Origin: Gaeumannomyces sp. JS-464
Taxonomy: Eukaryota; Ascomycota; Sordariomycetes; Magnaporthales; Magnaporthaceae
Length of the DNA stretch: 64,000 nt
Assembly (NCBI GenBank): GCA_002197995.1
Contig: NGZR01000001.1
Coordinates: 9,300,001 to 9,364,000, forward strand
Direction: 5' to 3'
The translations under genes and the position numbers were made by a program. Positions within the stretch are counted from its first letter, which is position 1; each line of letters starts with the position of its first letter. Positions 24,811 through 35,970 of this stretch are shown in pieces. The notes below the pieces were generated by a model. That model searched no databases. It had not been told where the DNA came from and saw nothing but the letters and a program-made list of their open reading frames with translations.

Positions 24811-25939
24811 CGCCGTGCTTAGCGTAACCTTTTTGCTATAACGACTAATAATCGACATATTTTTACGCTTAGCGTTTTTTCCGGTAAGGGTTTACGATTA
24901 GTTTTTATTTGCGAATACCTTATTGCCTACCAGTATTGGTTGCGATTTTTTAACGAAATTAACGCGAGTTTTAACCGTTAGTATGTTTAAAATGCCGACC
25001 CCGCGAAAAACGCTTTGGTTTTTGGTAATGCGGCTGGTACTTTTTCCCGTTATAGCAATTAAAGCTAACAGTTTATAGATACGCTTATCCGTAATTTCGG
25101 TTTTATGCAAGTAATTGGCCCTTTTTCGTATGCTTTTAATAACGGCGTTGTTAATCGTTTGTAAAGGTTTTAAATAAAAGCGGAGCGTTGCGTTAAAGCG
25201 CGCGATAACCGGTTTATTAACGTTATTATTTAAGTGGTTAGTAATAACCGTATTTAGTTTGGTAAAAGCTTAACGCGTTATCGTTTTGCTTATTATTTTA
25301 GCTTAAAACGTTGTAAGCCGTCGCCCTTTTTTCGTGCCGCCCGGCACCGTGAAAAGCGTTGTCGTTGCCGGGATGTTAATTGTAGCGGCGGCAGCTTTTT
25401 TTCCCGTCGGTACCGTTTTTTTTTTAAGTTTAAAAAGGAGGAGTTTTTTAGCGATAAAACGTGTTTTAATTTCGCTTTTTTTTATATTATGCGCGCAGGT
25501 TTTTTTTTTTTTAAAGTTAGGTTTTAAACATGGTAATAATTTATCGTGTTAAGGTTTCCTTTTATTTTCGTATTTAGGCTAGCGCGTTTTAACTTTAACG
25601 TTCGTTTTTGTTTTTCTTCGTTAAATTTCCGAGGCCGGCGCGCCTTTTGCTTCCTATCGTATCGTTCGTAGTTGTAGTTAAATTGGGGGTCGTTTTGGCT
25701 TCGTGCTTTTATATAGTGCGCGCCCGCCCGCCTTTCGGCTTTTCCTTATCCTTAGGTAGTTAAACACTCGTAACGCGCCTTTTTTGTTTACGTAACGCCG
25801 CCGTTTGCTTCCTTTTGCTTTGCAATTCGGGACCGTTTTAAATGCGCGCGTTTTTCCATTGCGCTTCGAAGTTTACCATTACCGTTATATTTTCGAAATT
25901 TTTTAATAGGTTCCAATTCGTTTTGTTTTTTGTTAAAGG

Positions 25940-26077
25940 TGTAAGGCGGCCGTAAAGCCGCTTGCAAAAAAGGGAAACAGCTTTGTATTGTTTGTAATCC
26001 TCGTGAAAGGTGACTATTTAGTAGGTAACGCTTTTGTGGGTAAAGTAGGGCGCCGGCGCACGGGCTAACTCCTTACA
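25940..26077 (-). repeat. Left LTR (3' LTR on the minus strand) of the gag-only element
   Basis: 138 bp, TGTAAGG...CCTTACA, the same length as its partner at 27526-27663. A run of six C at 26078-26083 (G on the element's sense strand) lies directly inside it, as expected for a polypurine tract. Confidence 0.88.
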
Positions 26078-26170
26078 CCCCCCTATAACCACGAGAGCGT
26101 TACAAAAGTAAAGCTATCTTTAGTCGGCAACTTTTACCTACAGCTTAATATCCGTGGTGGGGTTTTTCGA

Positions 26171-27079
26171 TTACATGGCATACTGTTTAGCGCTGCCGCG
26201 GTTAATAGGCACTGCAGCAGTATAATTAACGGCCCGGGGGTTAGCTTTTCCAGCCCTTCCTGTTCCTGTAGCTTGTGCAACGGCCTGCTGCTTTTGCTTG
26301 TAGTATTCCTCCTCCAGCTTAAGGTGCAATAGCCAGCACCCGTCGTCGCCTTTTATATGGTGCTTGCCGCACCGGTCGTGGTAAGGTAGGCGAAAAACCA
26401 CTAAACAGTTCCTTTTAGTGCAAGCGGTGGGCGCGTTGGTATTAGCTAGGGAGAGGTCGGTCGGCTCGAAAGTAGTTACGTTTTCGATAACGGCTTGGAT
26501 GATTTGGATCGGGGTGCGGCCGGCGGGCACTGGATGGGCGCTTAAAGCGACGGTAACGGCGACTGGATAATGCTTTCGGAAACCCTTAACAAGGTGATTA
26601 ACGAGAAAACGGTTTGGAATTATAACGCCGGCTTCCTCCATTTGTTTTTTAAGCTCGAGCCAACGGTTGGCGTATTTTTTAACGTCGTTGTACTTGGATA
26701 CTTCGAGGCTAACAAACTCCTCCATTAAGCCATCGAGTTAAGCGTCGGTATTTTGGCCAATTTTAGTGGTAACGGCGAGCTAAAAAGCCCTAAGGTCGCG
26801 GGCGGAATCGTCGGCTTTGGAGCTCCAGCCTTATCGCTTAAGCTCGTTAGTAACCTCCGTGATTAACTGCTTGATAAAGTACCAGGCGAGGACCCTTTTA
26901 GCTTTCCAGGCTTTAAAGGCGGCCGGATCGTTGGGTTAAGGAGGCGGGTTGTCGCTAATGTGATCGTCGGCGCCGCCCGCGATTAGATGCACCTTAACGG
27001 CGCGCTTCCACGCCTCCAAATTGGAGGGCCCCTGTAAGGTAGGTATTTTAACAGTTGCCTTTTTATAGGTAGAAAACAT
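26171..27079 (-). pseudogene. gag gene of the small LTR element (Copia-type gag)
   Basis: One minus-strand frame of about 303 codons from ATG 27079-27077 to the stop at 26171. It starts MFSTYKKATVKIPTLQG and SNLEAWKRAV, the usual opening of Copia gag, then VSKYNDVKKYANRWLELKKQ and a Cys/His segment (RCGKHHIKGDDGCWLLH) resembling a modified zinc knuckle. Four in-frame stops (near 26933, 26833, 26788 and 26743) all read TAA or TAG where CAA/CAG fits, so RIP alone killed it. Gag forms the particle and packages RNA. The frame ends about 90 bp before the LTR, leaving no room for pol. Confidence 0.8.
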
Positions 27080-27308
27080 TTCGGGCGGTGGTGGCAGTAG
27101 GCGACTGCCGTCGTTATTGTTATTGTGAAGCAGAAATTGACAAAGGTAGGGCAGCGGCCCAAAAGTAGTAGGGAAGTAGGGCAGCGGCCCACAGGAAAAG
27201 GTAGGGTAAACGGCCCGTTGTCGCCCACCGGGTGACAGTAAAGTGAATGGTACGTGATGCCCACCGGGCGATATCTCCCACGGGAGACGTCTTCCACCGG
27301 AAGACGTT

Positions 27309-27470
27309 ATTGTGCGGCCACCGGCCTTTAAAACGTGATTGCGGCCACCGGCTTTTAGAACGTGATTGTGGCCACCGGCCTTTAAAACGTGATTGCGGCC
27401 ACCGGCCTTTAGAACGTAATTACGGCCACCGGCCAAAACAACGAAAAATAACGCGGCCACCGGCTAAAAA
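27309..27470. repeat. 27-bp tandem repeat in the leader of the small LTR element
   Basis: Five units of 27 bp start at 27314, 27341, 27368, 27395 and 27422, each with the core GCGGCCACCGG and TTTAAAACGTGATT. A sixth core follows at 27453 after 31 bp. They lie between the 5' LTR and the gag start on the minus strand, where packaging or dimerisation signals usually sit. Unit differences are mostly C/T and G/A. Confidence 0.85.
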
Positions 27471-27502
27471 AGATTGCAGGTAGTTTCATTCTTATGGGAA
27501 TT

Positions 27503-27525
27503 AAGGGCTTATAACCTGTTGGAGG
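27503..27525 (-). promoter_or_regulatory. Probable primer-binding site (initiator tRNA-Met half type)
   Basis: Directly inside the 5' LTR the minus strand reads CCTCCAACAGGTTATAAGCCC. The core GGTTATnAGCCC is complementary to the anticodon arm of initiator tRNA-Met (GGGCTCATAACC), with one G-to-A change as RIP would make. Copia-group elements often prime from this internal tRNA fragment rather than the 3' end. This agrees with the Copia-like gag. Confidence 0.55.
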
Positions 27526-27663
27526 TGTAAGGCGGCCGTAAGGCCGTTTGCAAAAGAGGGAAACAGCTTTGTATTGTTTGTGGTCCTCGTAAAAGGTGAC
27601 TATTTAGTGGGTGACGCTTTTGTGGGTGAAGTAGGGCGCCGGCGCACGGGCTAACTCCTTACA
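27526..27663 (-). repeat. Right LTR (5' LTR on the minus strand) of the gag-only element
   Basis: 138 bp, TGTAAGG...CCTTACA, partner of 25940-26077 with about nine transition differences. The outside flank (27664 onwards) is the integrase end of Gypsy A. Confidence 0.88.
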
Positions 27664-30600
27664 TTTTATTTTACCTATTTTATTAATATTTGCTTTTTTC
27701 CCCGCCTTTTAGCGTTTTTTATTGCCAATATTTTTTTTACGAACCACTTTTTTCGGGGTTCGCTATTTTTCGGTAATAGGATTAAAATAAAGTTTAATTA
27801 TATGTTTATGTTTATTTATAACGGGAGCGGGTCGTCCGTTATTTATTCGATTAGTTCCACGTAAAAGGTGGGGTAAATGCTTTTAGGCATATCCAATATA
27901 ATAATAAAAGGAGTTAAAACCGCGACCATTTTATATTTATTTGCCATTTAGTTTAGCTTTTTACTAGGGCGGTTTGTTTTAATATTACAAAGGGATAGCT
28001 AAATTTTATCCCCCATTTTATATTTTTCGGCCGGGCGGTGGAATTTGTTCGTTTGGGACTTTTGTTATTATTACGCAAATGCCGTGGCTATTATGGCGAG
28101 TTTTAATCTTTCGCGTAAATGGGTTAAAAAGGCGAAAACGCGCTTTTTTTTATTGGCTTTAAACGCGTTATTTGGTAAAAGGTATGTTGGGATCGGGTTA
28201 ATATCGAATTTAAAAAGTAAACAGTTAAAGCTATATTTTGTAATAGTCGAATTTTTATTGTTAAACGCGAGTTGGTAAGCGTTAAGGTATTATAACCAAT
28301 CGGTTTACGCGAAAATAATAAAGCAGCGTAAATAGTGCTAAACTTTTTGGTTTGCTCGTTTTATGCCCCTGTTTGTTTTAAAATGGAAGGAAATAAAAAG
28401 CAATTGTTTAATTCCCATTTAAAAGTATAGTTTTATTTAAAATTCTCCGATTTAGTTTAAACTTTTGTTAAATATAATACTATTCGGAAAACTACGGAAT
28501 TGCTACCAAGTAAAACGGAACTTTGCTATATATTCCTTTGTTTTTATATTATGTATAGCTTTTAACTAAATGTATTTTAATAATTTGTTAATAATTACTA
28601 TTAAATATTCCGGTTTTTTTTCGGTAATAGGAAACTTTGTTATAAAATTTATCGAAATGTTTTTTTAAAACTGGTTTAAAATCGGGAGGGGGCGTAATAA
28701 CCTTTATTTATATTGTTATAACGGGCGGGATTTGCGGTATATGTCGCAATTGCGAACAAATCGTGCTATATCCCGTAATATTTTATCCTAATAGTAATCC
28801 CGGTATAAAACGGCGAATGTGTTATTCCGACCCGCGTAACCCACGATCGAAAAAGCGTATACTTTTTAAATTAAAATAATAATTAATGGTTTTTAAATTA
28901 AAAGCTATAGCCGCTTTTTATATTAAAATGCTTTTTATGTATTAATTTCGCAGTTTGCTATTTGCGTTTTTATATTAGCTTTTAAAGGAAAATTACGCGC
29001 ATTTTGCTGGATTACTACGAATTTATATTCGTATATTTTATCGCGGCGTAACGCTTCGTTTTATAAATTCGTTAAGGTTTATTCGCGGAAAATAATGGCT
29101 TTTATTAAAAGGGGTGTAACGTAAATGTAATTTCGTATTAATAGTTAAGCCGGGTTAAATGCTAAGGTTTTTTTTCGTATCGGCGTAATTTCGTTATAAG
29201 TTTAGCTCGGGGATAAGGTAATTATAAATACGGAGTTAATACGGAATTTTGCTAGCGTTATGCTTTAACCGGGTTGCATTAATTATAACAGCGTTGCTTT
29301 GCGTATCCCTCCCTTTTCGTCCTGTTTTTTTGTAATAACGCGTTCGGTAATATTGCGTATTTTTTTGGTCGGTATTGCAAATTATAGTTAAATTTCGCTA
29401 ATATTTCCGTTTAGCGCATTTATTTTTTGGACATTTTTCGGGGTTTAAAAAAGTATTTTAAACTTTTATGGTTTATAAGGATTAGGAACGGTTTGGATAC
29501 GCTTTATAGTTTTGCGTTTTAGGTTTTTAAGCATTTTATTACCGCTAGGAATTTTTTATTATGGATAATATAATTGCGTTATACGTCGTTTAGTTTAGCG
29601 GAATGGTAAGCAATTAATCGCTATAAGCCGTTTTTCTTTTTTTTAAAATAAGCAACCTTTTAAACCCGTTTTAAAACAGTTTAACTTTAGCCTTATATTT
29701 TGTTTTAAATCCTATTATGCTAATACGGGTGTTTAAATAAACGCTAGTTTTAACCGCTTAAATGCTATATCGATTTTAAAATCCTATTAATACGGAATTC
29801 CTTTTTTGGTTAAAACTAGTAATAGCGCAGCTAATTCCGAATATTTATCGATAAAATCTCGGTAAAAATTAGCGAAGCTAAAAAAGCCGCGAAATCTTTT
29901 AAATTTTTTTGGCGCTTTTTAATCGCGAATCGCGCGGATTTTTTTTAAATCGGTTTGGATTCCCTTTTTTATTTTAATTATAAACCTTAAATATTTAACT
30001 TTTTACATTGCGAAATCGCTTTTTTTTAAGTTTAGGTTTAGCTCGGCGTTTTTTAACCGACGGAAAAATTTTTTTACTTTTTCCATATGATTTTTGCGAA
30101 ATCCTAAAGAAAAAATAAGCACGTCGTCCAAATATGCTAATACGAAATCGTTAAAAATATTGCTTAAAATACCGTTAATATAGCGTTAAAACGTTATTAA
30201 AGCTTTTATAAAGCCAAACGGGCATATTAGCCATTCGAATAATTCGAATCGTATTTAAAACGCTGTTAAATGTTTTTCGCCTTTTATTATTTGGATTTTG
30301 TAAAAAGCGGTTTTAACGTCCATTTTCGTAAACCATTTCGCTTTTAACAAAAAACGGAATGTTTTTTTTATTAACGGTAAAAAATAGCGATTTTAAAACG
30401 TAATTGCGTTAAATGCACGGTAATTTACGTATAAACGCCAGCCTTTTAACTGTTTGCGTACTATTAGGACGGGCGCGGTTATCGGGAATAAGCTAACGCG
30501 GATTTAGTTTTTATTTATTAGGTCGGTGATTTGTTTACGCAGTTTTAGGAGTTGTTTTTTCGGCATATTATATAAGCGTTCCTAAAAAGGTTCGGAATAA

Positions 30601-32520
30601 AGCCGTTATCGTTTTTCTTTAGTTTAATATAGTGGTTTAGGTTTTTCCGGTATGGAAATAACCCTAATGCTTTCGTTTTATCGAAAAGGTTAGCGAATTT
30701 CGCTAATTTTTAAAGCAGTTTAGGTTTTAACCGGTTAAGCGGTAGTATTTTAGCGGTAAATTGTAATATTCGTGTTATTTCCTTTAAAAAGGTAGATATA
30801 AATTTGTAACTTTGTTAAGGGTTTCGTTGTTATTTTCGGCAAACTGCGGCGAAAATATTGCCGATAACTACCGGGAGTTTTTCCGGGGTTAGTTAAGCTT
30901 TCGCTTTTTTAACTACGAACTGGCTTATTGCCCTTATTTATAAGCAGCTTAAAGCCGCGTTAAAAGTAATTTGTTTATGCTTTATTTACGGAAATTTTAA
31001 AATAGCGTTTCGTAATATGCCTAAAATAATGTAAAATAAAATAGGCTTTACCTAGCTATTTATATTTATTTTACATTTAGCAAAGTATTTAATGGTTAGC
31101 GGGGCCCTGCTTAAAACCGTTCCCAGTTATTATGGTTTGTAAAGTCGTATTTTTCAATTTGGAGTTTTATTGTAAATTTTTCGCTTATTACCGCGTAATA
31201 TTCGCATTTTAAATCCATTTATACATTAATAAATTAGGAAAAGTTAAGCAATATCGGAATTAAAAACAGGGGCCGTCCATGCTTCGTTCGATTTTTTTAA
31301 TTCGTTTTTCCATTTTTTTTAAGTGGTTTATTGGTTGTAATTTATATCCGTTACCGCAATTTCCCTTTTTAACTAAGTTTTTTATTAAGGGCTACTTTTT
31401 TCCCCTTTCGGTACCGGTGTTTTAGGTCGGGGCTAACCTAACCTCCTTCGGCCGTGCCGCGTTTCGGTATTAATAAGCTCGTCGTTCGTATTTTTTGCTT
31501 TTATAATTTAAACACGCCCCGGATTCCCGTCGCCGTTGGAATTCTTTTTGGGATACCTAAAAGGCGCGTGGTTTACGTGGCGGTTATACGTTAATGTAAG
31601 CCGCGTTAACGCTTATTATTAGGGTATCCTTCGTATTTTTTCCGGTATGGGCAAAAGCGAGGGGTTATAATGCTTTTTTTACCGAATTTATTATTTAAAT
31701 CGATCGTTTTTAATGTTTATGTAATGCGTTTATATACCGCTACCATTTTTTGGTAAAAGGTGGTATTATATAAGCCCGTTACCGCCGTTAAACGGATGCG
31801 GTTAAAAATACGAAAACGGAGGTAATTAATTTTAATTTCGTTCGTTTATTCCAATCCGTTAACGGATGTTAGCAGCATTTCGAATTTAATATGGAAATAA
31901 ATAAACGTTTAGCCCGGCTTTATCCGGCAAACTTTTAATTTCGTTAAAGTTTAAGCTTTTTTGTAAAGGTCGTTAAAAATGGTACTAAAATGGAAAATAA
32001 AATCGGCTGGGTTATATATGCTATTTAATCCTCCGATTTCGTAGTAAAAACGTACCACATTTTGGATGTTTAAAGCTAAACACGCTTAAATGTATTTAAA
32101 CTTATCGCGGTCGTTCCCGATAAATTTCGCGTTTCGGTTAAGCTTATATTTAACCGCGTTTTTCCAAACGTTAAAACCGCTTTTATCGCTAGCGTATAAA
32201 GTCGGGTTTTTAAAAGGCAGCCGTTTCGGTACGAGGAGTGTTGCGTATGCGGTTAGGAGTTGGTCCTTTTATTCCGTTATTACTCGCGTAATATCGTTAC
32301 GGTGGTTAACGAAAAGCTTGTTGGCGTCGTTTTGGAACTTTTGTTAGTTAAGTTCGGCCGCGGCTAATCGTGTTTAAAGGTTCGCAATAGCAGCGAGTAG
32401 CGAGCTTTGTAAAAGGGGGGTCGGGGTACTAAAGGTAAAAGTTAAACCCCCGTCGTTATTCGTAATGTTTGGTGTTATTATTGTTATAATCGCTTTTGGT
32501 GGGAAAAGATCTTTTAAAAA

Positions 32521-32700
32521 TGTAATAAACCTGGCCATTAAGTGGTCGCTAGTAAGGGTTAAAATGATGTTATTTTAAAAGATAAGGAGGAAGAAAAAAA
32601 GGCTATAGGAAAGGTTATGTGGTTTTTTATATATACACGAGTTGGCTTAAGGGTAACCCTTAAGCTGTTACTTTCGTGCTTAAAGCACGGAACTATAACA
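32521..32700 (-). repeat. 5' LTR of Gypsy A with paired palindromes
   Basis: Read on the minus strand, it starts TGTTATAGTTCCGTGC at 32700 and ends TTTATTACA at 32521 (180 bp). The same sequence family forms the 3' LTR of Gypsy B (44315-44501). It contains two near-perfect palindromes, CGTGCTT/AAGCACG (32675-32689) and GCTTAAGGGT/ACCCTTAAGC (32645-32665), followed downstream by a TATATATAA box (32624-32636). That is the layout of an LTR promoter with upstream dimer-binding sites. Confidence 0.75.
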
Positions 32701-33958
32701 CTGGATGCCTTATTACGAAAAAAAAAGATAAATTAATAAAACCCCGCAAAATAATAGTTTTATACCCAGCTTACCCCGCGATAACCTTAATTGTAATAAA
32801 AACCTTAGAAAATATAACATTAAAAGCGATAAACGCTTGTTTTAAATCCGGTATTTTGCTAGCTAGCAAACTGCTTTTTCGCGAAATAAGCGTTGCGGAA
32901 CTTTAGGGAAAAGCGCTACGTTAAAACCTTAATCACAAGGCGAAACTTAATGCAATACGGGCAAATGCATAAAAGTTTCCCCTTACCGTTAATATAAAAG
33001 CACAAATTATAAACTGCGTTATTAGCGTATAAAAAGCTTTGCAATATAAAAAACGTTTATAATTACCGGCATAAAAACTATTAATAACTATAATAATTTA
33101 AAAAATGCACGCGTTACTAATCGTGGGATACGCGGGCAAAAATAACACGTTTAAAATATTATGCCGTAATTACTATTAAAAAGAATGTTACGAAACGTGG
33201 CGCGCTTTATACGTAATTGCGACATTTGTCGAAAGTCCCGGCTTTTAAAATTAACGAAATAAAGCCTTTTGCGCTTTTTCCTTATACTGGACTAATATTA
33301 AAAAAACTATTTTTATCGACTTTATAACAAAATTGCCGGTAAATAAAAAAAACCCGAAATATTTAATAGTAATTACGAATAAATTATTAAAATACGTCCA
33401 ATTTAAAGCAATGCATATTATAAGTGTTAAAAAATGTGCAATACGGTTTCGAAACATATAGTGGAAATTCCGAAGCTTTCCCGATTAAATTATTTTTAAT
33501 AAAAGCTCGAATTAAGTTGGGAATTTCTAATTAAAACTATGCTTTTAAATCGGTATTAACCAATTCCTATTAATAGCTTTCCATTCGCAAACGAACGGAG
33601 GTATAAAACGGGCGAATTAAAAAGTATAATATTATTTGCGCTATTTTATCGTTTTTTTTTAAAAAAATTGGGCTTTTTATTTAAACGCTTACCAATTGGC
33701 GTTAAATAATCGAAATTCCATTATAACGGGCTTTAATCCGAACCGGCTATTATTAAAATTCGATATTAACCCCGTGCTAAAAAACACATATATAATAAAA
33801 ACATCGGTAACAAGCGAAAAAAAAGCGAGCCGCGGCGTTTTTAACACATTTAAAAAAAAGTTTAAAAATAGCTATAACTGTAATAGCATACGTTTAACAA
33901 TAATAAAAGGCTAACGCGAATAAATGCCGACGCCCGGCGGAAAGTTTAAAATAAGCGA
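32701..33958 (+). mobile_element. Gypsy retrotransposon B, left surviving part (integrase)
   Basis: Plus-strand Gypsy pol from the RNase H-integrase linker (a PDAL-like start at 32701) through the integrase. Visible are NCDICRKSRLLKL (about 33215-33255) and, at 33696-33914, LNNRNSIITGFNPNRLLLKF and SEKKASRGVFNTFKKK. It ends at DARRKFKISD, where Gypsy C has inserted, and resumes at 41748 with the conserved K-WLSL-NIKTNR block. Its 5' part (LTR, gag, RT) is absent: Gypsy A abuts it at 32700. RIP-mutated and dead. Confidence 0.85.
33954..33958. repeat. Target-site duplication GCGAT, left copy
   Basis: GCGAT immediately before the left LTR of Gypsy C. The same five bases follow its right LTR at 41748-41752. 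Five bp is the usual length for Gypsy integrase. Confidence 0.92.
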
Positions 33959-34111
33959 TTGTTACAATGCAACACTTAAGTTTTTGTATAAAAAAACTGT
34001 TATTGCGCGAGGAAAAAAGAAAAAGGTTTTTTAGCTACTTAATAGCGGGAGGCAATTTATATATAAGGTTAGTAGTGGTTTAGGCGTAAGCTAAAGCTCG
34101 TTTTCGTAACA
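33959..34111 (-). repeat. Left LTR (3' LTR) of Gypsy C
   Basis: 153 bp beginning TGTTACAATGCAAC and ending TTTTCGTAACA, with TGTTAC/GTAACA terminal inverted repeats. Aligns end to end with 41597-41747. Confidence 0.9.
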
Positions 34112-35655
34112 ATACCCCAATTTAAAACCGCAGTTATCTTTAATTGCAAATTTAATGTAGTTACGTGTAATCGTAAAAGTTTCGCGACCATTTTAAACGC
34201 GTTATGCTAGTTCCTCGGTGCTTTTACGCCGGGTTTCCACTTCCTCCCTACCTTTTCTTTACCCCGTTTTAGCTCCGTCTTATCCCGCTTCCAATCGCGG
34301 GTCGCGTTCGGTTATTCGCTTTTTCCCTTTTCGTTGGGTTTTTATGCCCGTTTGCGTTATGCCTTTATTCGTTATCCCCCCCGTTTTTTCGCTGGGCTTC
34401 CGTTACGTTTCTTTTTTTTTCCATTTGCTTTGCTCCGTTTTCGTCGCGCTTTAACAAGTTTTCGATTAACGATAATAATAACGTCGTAACGTTATGCTTT
34501 TACCGCTTTTCCTTTGGTTTCGCGCCGCTTTATCGTTAACGCTTTTACGCGCGTAAGCTTTTTTATCGAGCTTTTTTTATTTCCGCGCACCCGCTTCGCC
34601 TTTCGCCGCGCTTTCGCTATCGTCGCGATAGCTTTCGTTTTTTCTCGCCCCGGCGAGGTGTTCGGCCGCGGTGCCGCTTTTACTACGCGCATTTGTATTT
34701 TTTGCATGCGGACCGTTTTAAAGCGTATGCGCATTTTGGTTTCCGCCCGCGTTACGCCGTTATTCGAGCAAATAATCGAGGCGTTTAAAATAACGTGCCA
34801 TTTTACAAACGCTGGCCGCAAATCGGCTTAATCGGATTTTTGCGATTAATGCGGCATTTATAACAAGCTTTGTTGCGAAATACGTGTTATTGCTTTTATT
34901 CCGCTGGTTTTTTGCTAATATATCTCTAGCTAGCCATCGCCGTTTTTCCGTAGCGATTTGGAAAACTTCGTTCGCTTTTAAGCTTTTAACAAATTTTTCT
35001 TTTATCGCGCTACCGCTTACCATTAAAAGCTTTGCCGTTAAAACGCCGCCGAGCACGTAAACGATGGTAATAACGCTATCGATGCCAATTTTAACGATTA
35101 CACGTTGTTTAATTTGCGGCGTTTTAATGCCGTATTTAAAACGATGTATTTGCTGTTTAACGCGTTCGTTCGCGCCAGTTCCCAAAGCGATAAGCAGCGT
35201 GGTGCGAATAGCCCGAAAAAAAGCCGTAATGTTAATAATCCCTTATAATTTCCCTAAGCGATCGCTAGCGCTAACCGCTTTTATTTCCTTGTAATAAAAG
35301 CGCATTAAGCGCGAGTTTGCTACCGCTTTCGCCGAAACGCGCAAACAGGTTAACTTTTTTATCCCGCTAAACGAGCGCTTTAATCGCCGCGTTAATTAGC
35401 AGTTGCTTCGCTAAATATAATTATAATGCTTTTACGTGGCTTATAATTCCGTTATTTTAACGTTATAATACTAACGCTATATTCGTGCAAGCCCGCTTTT
35501 GTAACATTAACGACGGTAACCGTTTATAAAGGTTTGCTCGTCGTCGTTTTATTAACATCTTTTACAAAAAGTGGGATAGTTATAACGCGAAAACGTTCCG
35601 TCGTTTTTAAAGCGTTACGCGAGTTATTATCCGTCGTAATAATATTATATATAAC

Positions 35656-35970
35656 ATGCGTTATAAAGCCGCGTATAACTTTATCGATCGCGTTAATAAT
35701 AACATTATGGAAAAAATTCGCGCGTTTTTCGCTAGCTTTCCGCTAACGGACATTTGGCGAATCGAGGACGAGGGGGTAGTTTATAGTGTTACTTTCCCAA
35801 ATCGCGATTATATGTTAAATAATTCCTTTTTCGATTTTAACGCTAGTAAGTCCTTTTTCGCCGGCTTTAAAAAAGCGGAGTTTAAAGGTAACGGTAATGA
35901 CGTTATGGCTGGTAGCCGGGTTAACGCCGAAAACGGTAACGTTTTGGCCGATATTAATAATAGCATATAA
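35656..35970 (+). CDS. Unidentified ORF antisense to pol inside Gypsy C (possible accessory ORF)
   Basis: A stop-free frame of 104 codons in otherwise stop-riddled RIPed DNA, between the integrase end and the 3' LTR of Gypsy C, on the strand opposite pol. It reads MRYKAAYNFIDRVNNNIMEK, then IWRIEDEGVVYSVTFPNRDY and a Gly/Asn/Asp-rich end. The same frame can be followed upstream to about 35380 with a few TAA codons of the CAA-to-TAA kind, so the original ORF was probably longer. I do not recognise it. It may be an accessory gene of this family, a captured fragment, or leftover DNA from another insertion. Confidence 0.35.
   Translation: MRYKAAYNFIDRVNNNIMEKIRAFFASFPLTDIWRIEDEGVVYSVTFPNRDYMLNNSFFDFNASKSFFAGFKKAEFKGNGNDVMAGSRVNAENGNVLADINNSI

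Larger units (their letters stand above)
25940..27663 (-). mobile_element. Small LTR retrotransposon with gag but no pol (TR-GAG-like)
   Basis: Two 138-bp direct repeats (25940-26077 and 27526-27663) begin TGTAAGG and end CCTTACA, a perfect 7-bp terminal inverted repeat, as LTRs do. They differ at about nine sites, all transitions of the RIP type. The 1448-bp interior holds one gag-like gene on the minus strand and no protease, integrase or RT. On the minus strand the right LTR is followed by a likely primer-binding site, and the left LTR is preceded by a G-run that fits a polypurine tract (26078-26083). Both flanks belong to Gypsy A, so it is a nested insertion, although I see no 5-bp target duplication. 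It would depend on proteins from an autonomous element, probably Copia-type. Confidence 0.85.
23997..32700 (-). mobile_element. Ty3/Gypsy chromodomain retrotransposon A, RIP-mutated, with nested insertion
   Basis: A minus-strand Gypsy with its 5' LTR on the right (32521-32700). Gag-like sequence lies at about 31300-32350 (FIGNDRDKF, QNVVRFYYEIGG). RT is at 29850-30560 with LAYLDDVLIFS at about 30115-30147. RNase H is at about 29400-29640, integrase at about 27700-29100 (WLSLCNIKTNRPSKKL-like end), and a chromodomain end at about 25860-25930 (NLLKNFENITVMVNFEAQW). Integrase and chromodomain are separated by the small LTR element at 25940-27663. A further 1.9 kb of unassigned sequence follows before LINE copy 3 replaces the 3' end; the 3' LTR is missing. 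A itself sits inside Gypsy B. Confidence 0.87.

Noticed and set aside
24652..25110. Short minus-strand frames considered as a transposase
   Set aside because: No catalytic motif found. They lie in the 3' segment of Gypsy A and only weakly resemble protein.
25935..27668. Target-site duplication of the gag-only element
   Set aside because: The flanking bases AAAGG and TTTTA do not match. The element call rests on its LTRs and nested position instead.
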